DNA of 64,000 bases from Tanypteryx hageni. Lineage: Eukaryota > Arthropoda > Insecta > Odonata > Petaluridae. Below are positions 10,929 through 22,367 of the stretch, one piece after another. Every line of letters starts with the position of its first letter. Position 1 is the first letter of the stretch. A program made the translations under genes and the position numbers. Location: contig CM054113.1 of assembly GCA_028673005.1 (NCBI GenBank), positions 176,993,956-177,057,955 of the forward strand, in the 5' to 3' direction. The notes under the pieces are model-generated. The model ran no database searches, was not told the origin of the DNA, and saw nothing but the letters and a program-made list of their open reading frames with translations.

Positions 10929-11689
10929 TCAATCAATTGACGGAAGATTGAAATCGCCCCCGATTATAATGGCTTTACCTTTATTAATCTAACTTAGCTT
11001 CGCCACTTGTTTCTCTAGATAATAAATAGTTTCCACGCTCGCATTTGGTGGTCTAAAAAAGGCGCATATATTTACAGTTTTACAGTCCCTCCCATTCACA
11101 CTACGCCAAACACTTTCGACTTCGTCGTCATTAATCTGTATTGGGTAACTTTCGTATTTATTGCTAGCTGCTATAAAGACTCCACCTCCCGGCCGGCTAC
11201 ATCGATATTTTCTAAAAACGCTATAGTCACAACTTTCTGTGCCTATAACTACATCAGCACGCAGACTACGAAAAGATGTTCAAATTCGGCCTCCTTCCTG
11301 AGAATGCTGCGACAATTAACCGTAATGATTTTTAGTTTTTCGCTATGACTACGTAACGATTCCTCGCGCTCTACTGAGCTATTATTATTGTTATTCTTAT
11401 TAATATTATAATTATTATTATTTACTGCCTCCTTATCCTTCCTACTATGTCGACAATTTCTACACTTGGAATGTATTCTACTGTTACTTAACGTCGGGTT
11501 TATAGCGCTATTTAGGTCGCACGCATTATCTACGGAACTGTTGCATGGGAAATCGTTTTTCCCCATACCTTCGATAATTCTGTTACCGCAGGGAATTCTT
11601 ACATTTTCCTCTATTGTGCTCTCAATTAATCCCGTATCTGTAATCTGCCTACACCCTAACCTACCATCTGATCTACTATTGACGTGCAT
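10929..11689 (-). pseudogene. LINE-C ORF2 N-terminus, endonuclease
   Basis: A 146-codon frame from 11689 begins with a Ser/Asn-rich leader (a run of Asn codons from AAT/AAC triplets) and reaches LKIITVNCRSILRKEAEF, the start of an apurinic endonuclease-like domain. After a frameshift near 11,249 follow VVIGTESC, a short deletion, SRPGGGVFIAA, FRPPNASVETIYYLE and IIIGGDFNLPSID. ORF2 starts 36 bases after the ORF1 stop, a usual spacing for the group. Confidence 0.82.
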
Positions 11690-11724
11690 CTCAACGCTTG
11701 CTGAAAAATTACGATTGCTTAAAT

Positions 11725-12771
11725 CTAACCTAAAAAATCCCTGGAATGCTCAAACACCCTACGCACTTCCGCCTTCGCAGCCTCAGCAGTGTAGTGCTCA
11801 CCAGAACCGTTTATGGATGCCCTACATGAGTCCAGGACCGGCCTCAGGTCAACGAAGTCCACTCCGTTGCCCCTACAGAAGTCCCACAGCCTACGGTTTA
11901 GCCCGACCACTCGGCTCCAAACCATAGAACCGCAGTCCGCCCGAGGAACAATGCTACAGATGGAAAGCCGCACATCAGCACCAGACTCCTCTCGGACACG
12001 AGCAACCTCAGCGGCCAAGTCCTTGAAAGAGCTTAAGACCTCCTCGGAGCCGCGCTTCGAAGCGTCATTGGTACCAACATGGGCCACTACCCGCAGCGAG
12101 GAGCAACCCGTGCCCGATACCGACGTCCTGAACTCCTTCGTCACCTGGGGCACCGAACCTCCTGGTATACACCTGGAGAACACCCGCTCGTGAACTCCCT
12201 CCCGGCGGGCCCGTGAGAGTAAAGGCGCTACCACACGCCGGACGTTGGAGCTCCCTATCACTAACAACCCCCCCCTTCCCCCCCTCCCCCCGAGCTCTCC
12301 TTGGGCCCGGCCTCCACCGAGGAGACGGGAGCGGGCACGGGCGTAACGGCAGTGGAGTCGTCCTTCGACAACACCGCAAACCGATTACTAACAGGAAGAG
12401 GGGCCACCGAGGCATTTCCAACTCCCTGTCTCCGCAACACCACCCCACGTTCCCCCCGAGTGGACACTACACACTACACACCACTCATCGGGCTTCCGGA
12501 CCGAAGGACCCTCTACCCGCGAAGAGGAGCCAGGAGCCTCCTCGATCGCTCTGCCGGCTTCCGCACCCAGGCGAACCCGAGCCGCCATTTTGGCACGGTT
12601 TGCTCTCGGGGAAGAACCCGCACCCCTCCCACGCGCCAAGGCTGCCTCCGATCTTTCCACCCTCTGAAGGAGGTCCGCAACCACCCTCTCCAGCTCCGTG
12701 ATCCGAGACCTCATGGACTCGCAACCAGCGTCGCGCAAGAAGGAGGAAACAGGAGTCCTCGGAGCAGCCAT
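11725..12771 (-). pseudogene. LINE-C ORF1 with coiled coil and SGNH esterase domain
   Basis: ORF1 proteins of CR1-like LINEs bind RNA and often carry an SGNH/GDSL esterase. Here the N-terminus (from 12771) has MAAPRTPVSSF and a heptad region RITELERVVADLLQRVERSE. A middle piece in another frame has NRFAVLSKDD (12467-12261). The esterase returns to the first frame from 12267 with block I LVIGSSNVRR, block III VVAHVGTND and a C-terminal GEHYTAEA with the catalytic His. Two frame changes cancel each other. The second lies in the C-run near 12,265-12,290, a slippage-prone site. Block I has GSS in place of GDS. Confidence 0.83.
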
Positions 12772-12775
12772 CCTA

Positions 12776-13316
12776 TCCTCTTAACTAATCTGTACTATCT
12801 ATATAAATATACTAGAACTAACGTAAATACGCGGTTGGCTGTCTTCAAGGTTAAATTAGTGTCGAGCGCAGGTAAAAAGTGAAAGGGAAAGTGTTTCACT
12901 AAACCAACAACGTTAGCAAATAAGCAATAAAGTTTAGCACAAGAGCAATGCAAATTTAGAAGCTAAAGAAATGCTAAGGTAAAAGGAAATAATTAAGAAT
13001 GAGTAAGGTAATACGCTACTATAAATAAAATTAAAAAGATTACGGATTTAGTGGCTGAGAGACGCAATTAACTACTATGAGTACTATGAGAAGGATGAGT
13101 AAGCTTTTCGCTCAAAGATGAGTTAAACTTCAATTAAAACAAAACAATTAACGTAAGAAAATGGAAAAATAAATAAATAGGAATAAATAAAGAAAAATAC
13201 TAGTTCTACTTAACACAACAATACGGCTACAGCTAAACTTCTGCTACTGCTACAGGTGTCGCTTGCAGGCAGGTCAGCAGTCGTCAGGCACCCATAAACA
13301 TTAGACTAAGACTGAG
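12776..13316. other. Possible LINE-C 5' UTR, otherwise nothing
   Basis: This sequence precedes ORF1 and contains no frame of interest. It may include the LINE-C 5' leader, but I have no second copy to set the border. Confidence 0.35.
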
Positions 13317-13317
13317 C

Positions 13318-13428
<111 letters not shown>

Positions 13429-13429
13429 A

Positions 13430-14750
13430 GAAGATGAAGAAGAGGAAGAGAGCTTTCCAGCACGTAATCTTACGAAAACCAATAGGAATGAAGTAGGCCC
13501 TCTGGCCTCCGTTGTGCATACATCGAATCTCTGAGTGCTGTGTTGCCACGTGCTAACGCCTTCGTTGTCCGAACAGTCAAGCCCCCCCGCCCCGGTAGGT
13601 CACCGCTTGCATCTTTCTCTTTCTTCCGAGTTCTCCGCAACGTTTTCCAGTTTAGTAGATATGGCAGCGGCGAGTTTTACTTCTCCAGCATGGAGACGTC
13701 TCTTCGCTAGGAGGCGAGGAAACGTCTCCCCACTTCCTAGCAGCGTAAACACACGAGCGGTCCCGAGTACGTACGAAATGTCAGTCGGAAAGATAAATGA
13801 AACAGACTATAGTAACGCTAACTTTATTTGATTTTAATAAGTTGACGAAGTTTAGCTCCCCATTCCATTTACCACCTTCCTTCAATGTGTTTTTCCTTAC
13901 CTTCACCTCTTCTTGCCTTAACATCTCGGGTTCTATGAAATTCCCTTTACAAAATCCCTTCTAACGTAGGCCGATAGTTTTAAGGGAAAAGTCGAGGATG
14001 AATGGTAGGCGAGGAAAGAGAAAGTAAGAGACAGGCTAAAAGGGCTCTTTCGACCCTTCGTTGCTCTAAAGGTTACCTTTCTCGGGCCTTACTACCAAAG
14101 CCCTTACGATCGTTTAACATTCTAGATATCCCTCCGAAATAGGAAAGAAGAGGGTTTCACGTTATCCGACAAACTTAACCTTTGTTCGCTCTAGAGAGTT
14201 CTATTTAAAATTCCCTCATTCGTTCTCGCCTTCTTTTACTCTAAAACAGGTGTTTGACGTAAGGGGTCAAGCTTTTATGTAGACTTCTACGAATTACTTT
14301 GAGAATATTCAAGCGAGAATATTTCTTTCTGAACAGTTGCTATGTTTCTCGCGACCGATGTTTCTTCTAATGTGGCTCCTTCTAGTTGGTTGGTTGTGGA
14401 ATTTTTCTCCAACCCACGTCTTTCGTCGTCGTGTTGAATAGTAAATACCATGATAAAGGAAAGGTATGAGCTGGAATGGAAAATGCGATTAAACTTTTAT
14501 GAAACGTTAGACTGGAAAAATCCGTGTAACCTTCGATCACGTCAGCAGCTGCAGTGACATAGCGGGCCGGAATGATGCAGCGGACATTTGTAACAGAGAA
14601 AGCACACTAAATAGTTGATATAATAGTATATTTCATTATTAGAAGGATTAAATTTTTGCGAATTATTTTCATACTAGCGTAATTACCGGTCAAATATGAC
14701 GGGTATTCGTGTATTAAGTAGTAAATTTATGGCACTTCCTATTATTTCGT
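13430..14750. other. Non-coding, nothing recognised
   Basis: Mixed composition with a C-run near 13,580. A 98-codon frame at 13,535-13,831 starts in this stretch but resembles nothing I know. Confidence 0.35.
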
Positions 14751-15150
14751 CTTTTATCGCTTCCTCTCTCCTATCCTCCTCCCTCCCATTCTCCCTCTTA
14801 TTCTCCCTCCCATTCTCCCAACATTCTTCCTCCCATTCTCTCTCCCATTCTTCCTCCCTCTCCACCCTCTCCATCCCTCTCCATCACTCTCCATCTCTCT
14901 CTCAACATCCCTCTCCATTCCCTTTCCTCTCACTCTCTCCTTTTGTCTCTCTCTCCCTTACTATCTCCCTATCTCTAAATTTCGCCCAAATAAAGACATC
15001 TATCTATCTCCTTCCCTCTTCCCTTTTCTCCTTCTCTGGAAAAATATACTTCCTAGTTTCATTCTCGCCCTAATAAAGAACGTCTATCATTCCCTCTCTC
15101 TCCTCTCTCACTCCCTCTCTCTCCCCCATGCCTCTCTCTTTCTTCCCTTA
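14750..15150 (+). repeat. Pyrimidine-rich tract (CTCC/CTCT repeats)
   Basis: Imperfect repeats of TCTCCCATTCT and TCTCTCTCCC on the plus strand, with few purines. It gives long spurious Ser/Leu frames. Confidence 0.8.
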
Positions 15151-16933
15151 TAATATTTCTGCCATTATCTTTCACATGTTAAAACATACAAATCACGCTT
15201 TCTTTACGCATATAGTATAAGGGTTGAGACAAAAATACAATCTTGAGTTAACAATGACACGTTCGGCAAGGCAACATATCGTTAAAAAGCTTAAGTGTTT
15301 CCAATAAATAGGATTTAAACGTATTAATTGAGTTAATTTCGAACCGTAGGTGAAATATGACGATAAAATTACGAAACGATATTAATTTTTCTTTAAAACG
15401 GTTCAAGTCCGTAGATGGTTGTTCAAATTCTTTCTAATTTTAGTTTGCAAAAGAGTAAAATCCTGTTAAGCCGAAAAATTGATTTTTACGTGTTATCTTA
15501 TAGGAAATAGAAATTATCTACTGGAATCGAACTCAGATCTTTTTGAGGATTTTTTCGTAAATGGCTTTTACTATAAGAATAAAACATTCCTACAGAATTT
15601 CAATTTTCTACCTACTCGGAACGTTTGTTAAAATACCATTACAGTCAGTCGTAAATAGTGCTAGATTCTCCCGCTCTTTTTTTAGAGTGGCGCTACAGTC
15701 GAGCGTGAGGGACAAATGTAGCATTTTATGTAATAAGATTAAACGTAACGTTTGCTTATAAAATTACAAAAAAGTTTGTGACAGCATGAGCATTGATGAA
15801 CATGAGCATCTATGGGTATTGAGAGGTATTTTCAATGACAGGTGTCTAAATTACAAATGAAACTTAATAAAACTACCCAGGTCTGGTGTCCAAATTACTT
15901 TTTGAGCTTGATTGTAAGAATAGGCAACATAATCGTACTTTTGACACATTTAACAGTTATCTCTAGCTCCATCTGGATAATTTAGATATTATCCAGATAG
16001 CGTCGAAGTTAATCAGAACTCGGAATTATATAACGGTGGATAAATTTTTTCTTTGATGTAGTTAGCAATGAAAATTAACGATATTTAAAAATGGAATCAA
16101 GTTTATTTATTGTCAATCGTTTCAAATATTTACTATATTCCAAACAGGCAGGCTCGGGATTATCAATATATTTACTACCTTTATAAAATAAACTATCGTT
16201 GAAAATCCATGATATCGTAGAGTTTTGAAAAAATTACTAACATTTGATTTGCTATGATTATTTCATTATATTTGGAACAGAATACTTATAATGAATACAC
16301 GTAGCCGTAAAATCCTGCCAAAGTTTTATAACCGCTGGATATTCCAAATGTTTTCCTCTAAATACAAAAGAAAAGTTTTATTCAAAAGGTAGAGCATAAA
16401 AAAGTATCTTTGTGTGCTTCATTTCCAAATAGAGCTTCTTTGCCTTTGAACTTCGTTAAGGTATTTTTCAATTCACCGAGGTGAATGATTTGAAACTTTT
16501 CTTTTTTTTCTTATTTGAAAACCTTTGCGTGAATTATTTTCAACCCAAAGATCTCGCTGAAATTTGGTCCATCTTATTTGGTTTATTATCTCAATTTCCG
16601 CTTTATATTTGCTTTTACTGATTTTTAGCTGACGTTGAGTTTAGTCAAAGTTGCTGATGTTATTAACCTTTCTAAATTTAAAAAATAAATACAAGGCCAT
16701 CACTCTTCTTCTTGTCTTTCTCTTTTTTCTATAAATCATAGTATGTAGTATCCGACCTTCATATTGTTGTTCTGAAGGCGGATGTTTACCTCTTGGCTCC
16801 TTTATTAATTTGTTTAAATCAAAATCTTTCAACTCCTCTTTGTTCAGAGACTAATGATTCGGACTTGCTTAAAATGATTAAGAAGCCATTATTATTTCAC
16901 CCATTTTAACCCTCACATTACATTACTTGTATC
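15151..16933. other. Non-coding, nothing recognised
   Basis: AT-rich unique-looking sequence. I found no domain-bearing frame or structured RNA. Confidence 0.4.
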
Positions 16934-17637
16934 TTTGCATATATCATCATCATAGGTAGTCTGTCCGTAGACAGGTCCGTGATTATTCATGGTTAAACCT
17001 GGTTCTCCATATACTCCTATTTTCCGCTGTCCTCTTTATATCTTGATAACTCTCTTTCCCTTTCAAATCGTCTATCAGCTGAAACCTTTTCCTACCTCTT
17101 TCCCTTTTCCCATCTAGTTTTCCTTCTAACACGTCTTTAATCATACTCTCTCTCCTCAGGTAATGTCCAACCCAGTTAGCCTTCCTCTTTCTGATAGTCT
17201 GTATAATCATTCGCTTCTCTCCTATTCTTCGTAGCACTTCATCGTTTTTCATCCTATCTGTCCATTTTATCTTCAGCATTCTCCTCCAAGTCCATATTTC
17301 AAAGCTTTCCAAGTATTTGATGTCATTTTTCCTTAGCGTCCATGTTTCTGCCCCATACAATGCTATACTCCATACGTAGCATTTTATCAACTTCTTGCAG
17401 ATATCTTCCCTTATATTCCCTGTAAGTAGTTGTTTCTTTCTCCTGAAAGCCGCTTTTGCTTTTCCTATTCTAGTTTTGATCTCATCCGTACATTTTGCCT
17501 CTCGTGTTATGATACTTCCAAGGTATTTATATTCTGAAACTTGTTCTAATGGCTTTCCCCCAATAGTTATGTTCAGATTCTCTTCTTTACCCGATATTCG
17601 AATGACCTTGGATTTTTCTGTATTTATTTGCATATAT
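16934..17637 (-). mobile_element. RTE-like LINE 3' end with candidate 11-bp TSD
   Basis: A 5'-truncated LINE 3' end. It ends in an ATGATGATGAT-type tail (ATCATCATCAT on the plus strand near 16,944). TTTGCATATAT occurs at 16934-16944 and again at 17627-17637, bracketing the copy. The right repeat overlaps the first codons of the reading frame, so part of the match may be chance microhomology. Confidence 0.75.
16983..17633 (-). pseudogene. C-terminal part of an RTE-like reverse transcriptase
   Basis: A 216-codon uninterrupted frame corresponding to the RT thumb and tail of widespread arthropod endonuclease-reverse transcriptases. It has NTEKSKVIRIS, EYKYLGSIIT, LIKCYVWSIALYGAETWTL, MLKIKWTDR, RKANWVGHYLRR and a final IWRTRFNHE. 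The palm with the catalytic YADD and the endonuclease are absent because of 5' truncation. The frame has no internal stop, so the copy is fairly young. The first Met is only the first ATG in the retained piece. Confidence 0.87.
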
Positions 17638-17639
17638 AT

Positions 17640-18279
17640 TACTCCATAATTATTTGGTCTAAAAAACAGCCATAAATTAATTATGATAATACTAAAATTT
17701 CACAGAGTATATCTGTCTCATTTGAGTTGGACGTTCGAATTGATTATGAAAATCAAATAATATAGTGCCTTTATTTTGTTATATTTAAAGCTAACGGGAC
17801 TATAAAACAAAAGTTAGGATCTTTCGTTACCTAAAATAATAGACAGATATATAATTGTTTATTCTAATGGGAAAACCTAATGAAAATCATAATTTCATTA
17901 TTAAGTATTGTTTCCTTTGTATCACTAATATTTATGCCCCCCTCTATCGGAGTAAAGTAAATACAAAGGAATTTTCCATACATTTGCCCCTTTGGAAACC
18001 ACTGTTTTTGTAGGATATTGCGTAGATCGTCTTCTTAAAAACCACAATTTTGTTCATAAATGGACTTTTTGGCATCTGTAATGCTGCAGAAGGAGTCCGC
18101 CACCTGGTACTCGGGAGCACCGCGATGCTCTATAGCAGTCTTACCGTGCACATATACAATGCTAAAAATCGTCTTTCCTAGAACCATTATATGACCCTCT
18201 CAATCTTTAAATATCGCTATCAGTAGGTTTCGCAGGTTTTTCATACCCCCTTCTTGTGTAGTACCAACAAATGGATTCC
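17640..18279. other. Non-coding, nothing firm
   Basis: AT-rich. The end of a hAT-like inverted repeat (GGAAACCACTG) is visible near 17,993-18,004, without a partner. Confidence 0.35.
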
Positions 18280-18402
18280 TCCAAAGATTGTAATACTCGC
18301 ATGTAAAAATGTAAAAAACCTAGTTTCAAGGCTAGGGTGTCGCGAAAACCATTTTATCTTTAAAAGGGTGCCGCGCATACAAAAAGTTTGGGAACCACTG
18401 CT
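18280..18402 (+). repeat. hAT-like terminal fragment
   Basis: The segment ends in TTTGGGAACCACTG, the right end typical of hAT MITEs, preceded by GGGTGTCGCG and GGGTGCCGCGC words. No matching left end (CAGTGGTTCCC) was found upstream, so this is a solo end. Confidence 0.45.
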
Positions 18403-20340
18403 TTAGAAAACAATGTTTCAGATTAGCAACTTTTAAAACTATTATATCATATAATTATAAAGTAATTGTTTTCTAGAGTTTTTGCTGAATTCTTTGGATT
18501 TTAAAACTTTTTCCTTTTAATTTAATGTAAATTTGAATATTTAAACATTTAAATGAAAAGTTTAATAATATTAATTAGTAGCTTTTAATTATGTTTTACT
18601 TTTCATTTATTTCGGTTTTTTTTCCTTTATAATAGAACCTAAGCATAGGTAACATTCTGTCATTTGGCTGATCTCTTTTTAAAATAATGCTATAGATATT
18701 TAATGCGTTAATGAAAGAGTTAGCGCTTCGAATTTTTTCACAGTTTTTTTAATCTCTGTCGGAGCCCACAATGTACGCATAAATCTCCTTCTATCGATCG
18801 GTATCATCAGATTTATACGAGTTATTTTTTAAATTTAAATGCCATCAAAGTATTCTTAAAATACCACCGCGATATAATCCGCTTAACGAGAGAGGGGTGT
18901 CGGATTCATTTAAAAAAATATCGCGTCCGAAAAAAATTTCAAAAGCGTTGATTAACTCCCCTCCACAATTACCATAAAAATGGAATACCTTACCTACCGA
19001 GTTCGCCCGGACCGAAATTCCTTCGTTACATCACGCATCTCGATTGCTCATCTCTCCACGAATCTTATTTCCTTATTATTTTTCTCCGGTTATGTTCCAT
19101 CCTCATATTTTCCTACACATTCTTTCGTCGCAAGACATCGTGCGGTGGATCTCCCCTGCCTTCTCTCCTCCATACCATCTTAAATCCTCCGCCCCCCCCC
19201 CCCCGGCGCCCTCTACTGTTCAGATCCCGAAACGCTTTCCTCGCGCCACCCGTAACGCTGGCAACGAACCTCTCCCCCAACCTTTTTTCCTCTAACCCAT
19301 CCAATTCCACACTTTTCCTGCTTCCTTATGCAAAATTCACCCTACCGTCGTTCTTCCGTCTCTCCAGGTCCTAACCGTATTGAATTCCCATTCCAAAATT
19401 GAGTTTCCTTCCTCTTGGGAAGTTCTTAGACTAATTGGTGTGCACCGTTCGTTACGTACCACTTCCCCCACTGCCTGCTTCACCTCTCCTCCCTCCCTCT
19501 CCGCCTCTATTTGGCACACACATTCGCTTAATCCAAAACTCCTCTTTACGTCTGCTTCAAAATGTCCAATTTATTTACTTTCTATCATAATTTAAGGATT
19601 AGATGCTAAACCTTTTAATCCCTGTAATATGGCAGTACTTATCCAGAGAAATTAAAATTTTCCCATTGATCCTGCATTTTTGTACAAGAGAGTATTGGCA
19701 GCATTAGTTGATTTGATTTGATTTTGCCAACTTAAGTCGCTAGAAGTTCTCTCTTTCTCTCACACACACGCAAACGTAACGTTATTTGATCTAACTACAC
19801 CACGTAACAAAGGTTATATTGCGAAAGATGTATGTACTAAAATCGTCGCGAACATTTGCGAGTCCGGGAGTGAAACTTTAAGTGAGGAATCGCATTGAAA
19901 GATGAAAAATGTAACGTATGAAAAATATTGAAAATCAAAGTGGTAACAAAAGTTATAATATTTTTTTAAATAACAAATAAATTTATCAGTGACTACGTCA
20001 AAAAATAACGGTTATCGACCGGATGGAAATGAACGTTTTAGCACATGGATCCTAATATTTTGATCAATTTTTTTGTCGAAAAAGTACGTAGTGTAATGTA
20101 CTGAAAATATAGATTTGTTATTTAGGGAATCGATTTTCATGACCTTATACTTATTCAGTGTTTACTTTCAGTCATGTTCCCATCATACTCTCTATCCAAG
20201 ATACCAAAGGATTTCTCTTTTGGTGAGTGCTAGTGTAACATCTCTCATTCTCTGAATTTTCCCGTTACGTCTAATGGACAAAGATAACGGAGTAACCGGT
20301 CTAATCACGGAAACGGCTTAATAACTGTCTAATCCTCCTT
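18403..20340. other. Non-coding with a C13-14 homopolymer
   Basis: AT-rich sequence. A long C-run lies at about 19,191-19,204 inside a pyrimidine-rich patch (19,140-19,290). No gene recognised. Confidence 0.4.
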
Positions 20341-20720
20341 TTAAGGGGTCCTAAAAGCTTTTCTCTCTCATCCTCTCATATTCTCCTCTCTTCTTCCTTT
20401 TTTCTCTATCCTTTACTTTATATCTCCGTTTCCATCTGTGCTTCTGTTTTACTCTTTACCCTCTTTTCCTTTTTTATCTTCCCTCTATTTTATCTTCTCT
20501 TCTTTATTTTCTTTCTTGTCTCCTTTCTTCTTTTATCTCTTCCGTCTTTTTTCTCCAAATGTCTTCCATCAGATAAAAATTCCCTCTTTCTTGCATTCTT
20601 TGTCACCATTGACACCTTTTATTTTTTACCCAGACCTTTTTTCCGACCTTTTCAACCTTTTATCAGCTTCCTTATCTTTTTTCCTCCTTCTCTACACGGT
20701 CTTTTAAGAGTCTTTCTCCC
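20341..20720 (+). repeat. Pyrimidine-rich tract (CTTT/CTTC)
   Basis: Nearly pure C/T on the plus strand, encoding spurious Phe/Leu/Ser frames. Confidence 0.75.
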
Positions 20721-21469
20721 TCTCTTGTTTTTACCTGAAACATTGATCAGTGAAGTGCGTTCATAAAAAATTCCGTTTCTTCCTCCGAACTTTTTTCCTG
20801 AATTTCCTCCTACTGCTTTTTGTCCACCCCATTCGCCATCTCCCTTTCTATCGGCTTTATAGCGCGGGTTGCGTTTTATTCTCGTTTTCTGTTTTTTTTT
20901 TTATACGTTTGTATTGCAGAATGAATGAGAGAGAGGAGCAAAAGGGGATTTTGATCTCCCATTTGATTATTCCTTCACTCGGATCTTACAGTGTTTTTAT
21001 TTTAAAGGGAGACTTTCTGTTTGATGCGTCTGCTTAGAGATCCGCCGAGAAAGTGGGAGTGACGTCATACGAAACGCTACGTCTTCTATAAGGGCGTCGA
21101 GATTCGAGTCGAGTTTTCCAATGGCTCGGGACGCGATTCTTTTTATTGGTTTTATTTTTTTAAAGTCTTATTTTTTGTCGCCATAAATAAACCCGTCACA
21201 ATTGAACGAATGAAACCGCAAAAGGATGGGATTAAAATATAACATGCGACATCGGGGGTAAAATTTCGTGCATATCGTTTAATCTACAAGTTTGGCGACG
21301 TATTCGATGTAATGATGTAGAACAAGAGGTTATTACACTAGTTGATAGATTCTTTAAAACTTGAGTTATCTTAAGCTCAAGTATTTTATAGGGGAAATCT
21401 CTGCATGAAAACCTGTATGGTTTAGTATTCAATATCACGCTAACGCTTAAAAAATAATTTATTTTGGCT
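20721..21469. other. Non-coding, nothing recognised
   Basis: Mixed-composition sequence up to the left target site of hAT-1. Confidence 0.4.
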
Positions 21470-22367
21470 ATCTAATCCAGTGTTTCTCAACCTTTATTAG
21501 ACCGTGGAGCACACCACGATATCCCTTAATTTAGGAGGAGCACCAGACCAAATCCTTCTATTATATAGGTTGACATAAAATTAAATGGGAGCAAATGCGA
21601 TGCAGCATATTTTTCATTCGCATTGAAAAATCACTTAGAATCCCTCTATGAATGCGGCACTTGAACCAAACGACGCCTGAAAGAATGGAGATTCATTTTT
21701 GGCCATTGATTTTCGAATACGCGTCGAATCGTTCCGCAAATCATTATTAAAAAGAAATTTTGGTTAAATTTTAAACGAAAAAATATTGCAGTCAAGGGTA
21801 TCTGAATTGTTGCTGTAATTAAGTAAGGCACTGTATATATGCATATACTTTTTACATTTTACAATACATGAATATTACATTGTCATGAAAACGATCCACA
21901 AAATTAAATAAATAAGTTCTTACTCATTTTTACACAGATAATACCTGTAAATAAATTAAGGAAAAATGTATTCCTCAGCACAGAAAGCTATGGTCTATAA
22001 AAGCTTGATAGCTAGTACCGTAATTAAATTATTACACAAAACAAATAAAACATTGTAGCAAGTCCTTTAATTATAAAAGCAGAAAATACTACAAACTTAG
22101 TATTACAAACTAGGTAGATTAACATAAAGGTATTCCAACAAATAGAAATAATGAAAGAAAAATCCAAAATAGTAATTATTCCTAAATCTAGGTGTCGAAG
22201 CAAAATATTACCATAAAAATAAAGGAAACGTTAAAAAAATTAAGTGACCTTACCAAAAACGAATAAACAATATTATAATTACAGAGCAATAAAAAAGTAA
22301 CATTAAAATTTAGTAGAAAATTGATAATTTGATTTTTTTAATCCGTACATGGTTTATCCATACCTAC

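Larger units (their letters stand above)
10899..12775 (-). mobile_element. LINE-C, 5' part of a CR1-like element (ORF1 plus part of endonuclease)
   Basis: A minus-strand element related to LINE-B. Its endonuclease tail matches the LINE-B copy at 49.1 kb over GGDFNLPSID and flanking bases. At about 10,928 the sequence jumps directly to the segment that lies about 480 bases further on in LINE-B, so there is an internal deletion. It ends at about 10,899 against LINE-D. The RT part is missing altogether, so the element lost its 3' half, perhaps when LINE-D arrived. Confidence 0.82.

Noticed and set aside
11813..12882. Long plus-strand frames over LINE-C ORF1
   Set aside because: They are antisense shadows of the GC-rich LINE-C ORF1. 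The minus strand has the recognisable esterase motifs.
17993..18402. A complete hAT MITE bounded by the two CCACTG ends
   Set aside because: Both ends have the same orientation and no CAGTGG left end or 8-bp duplication could be found.
20438..20707. Small membrane protein from a Phe/Leu-rich frame
   Set aside because: The hydrophobic composition follows from a C/T-rich tract. No start context, splice evidence or family resemblance.
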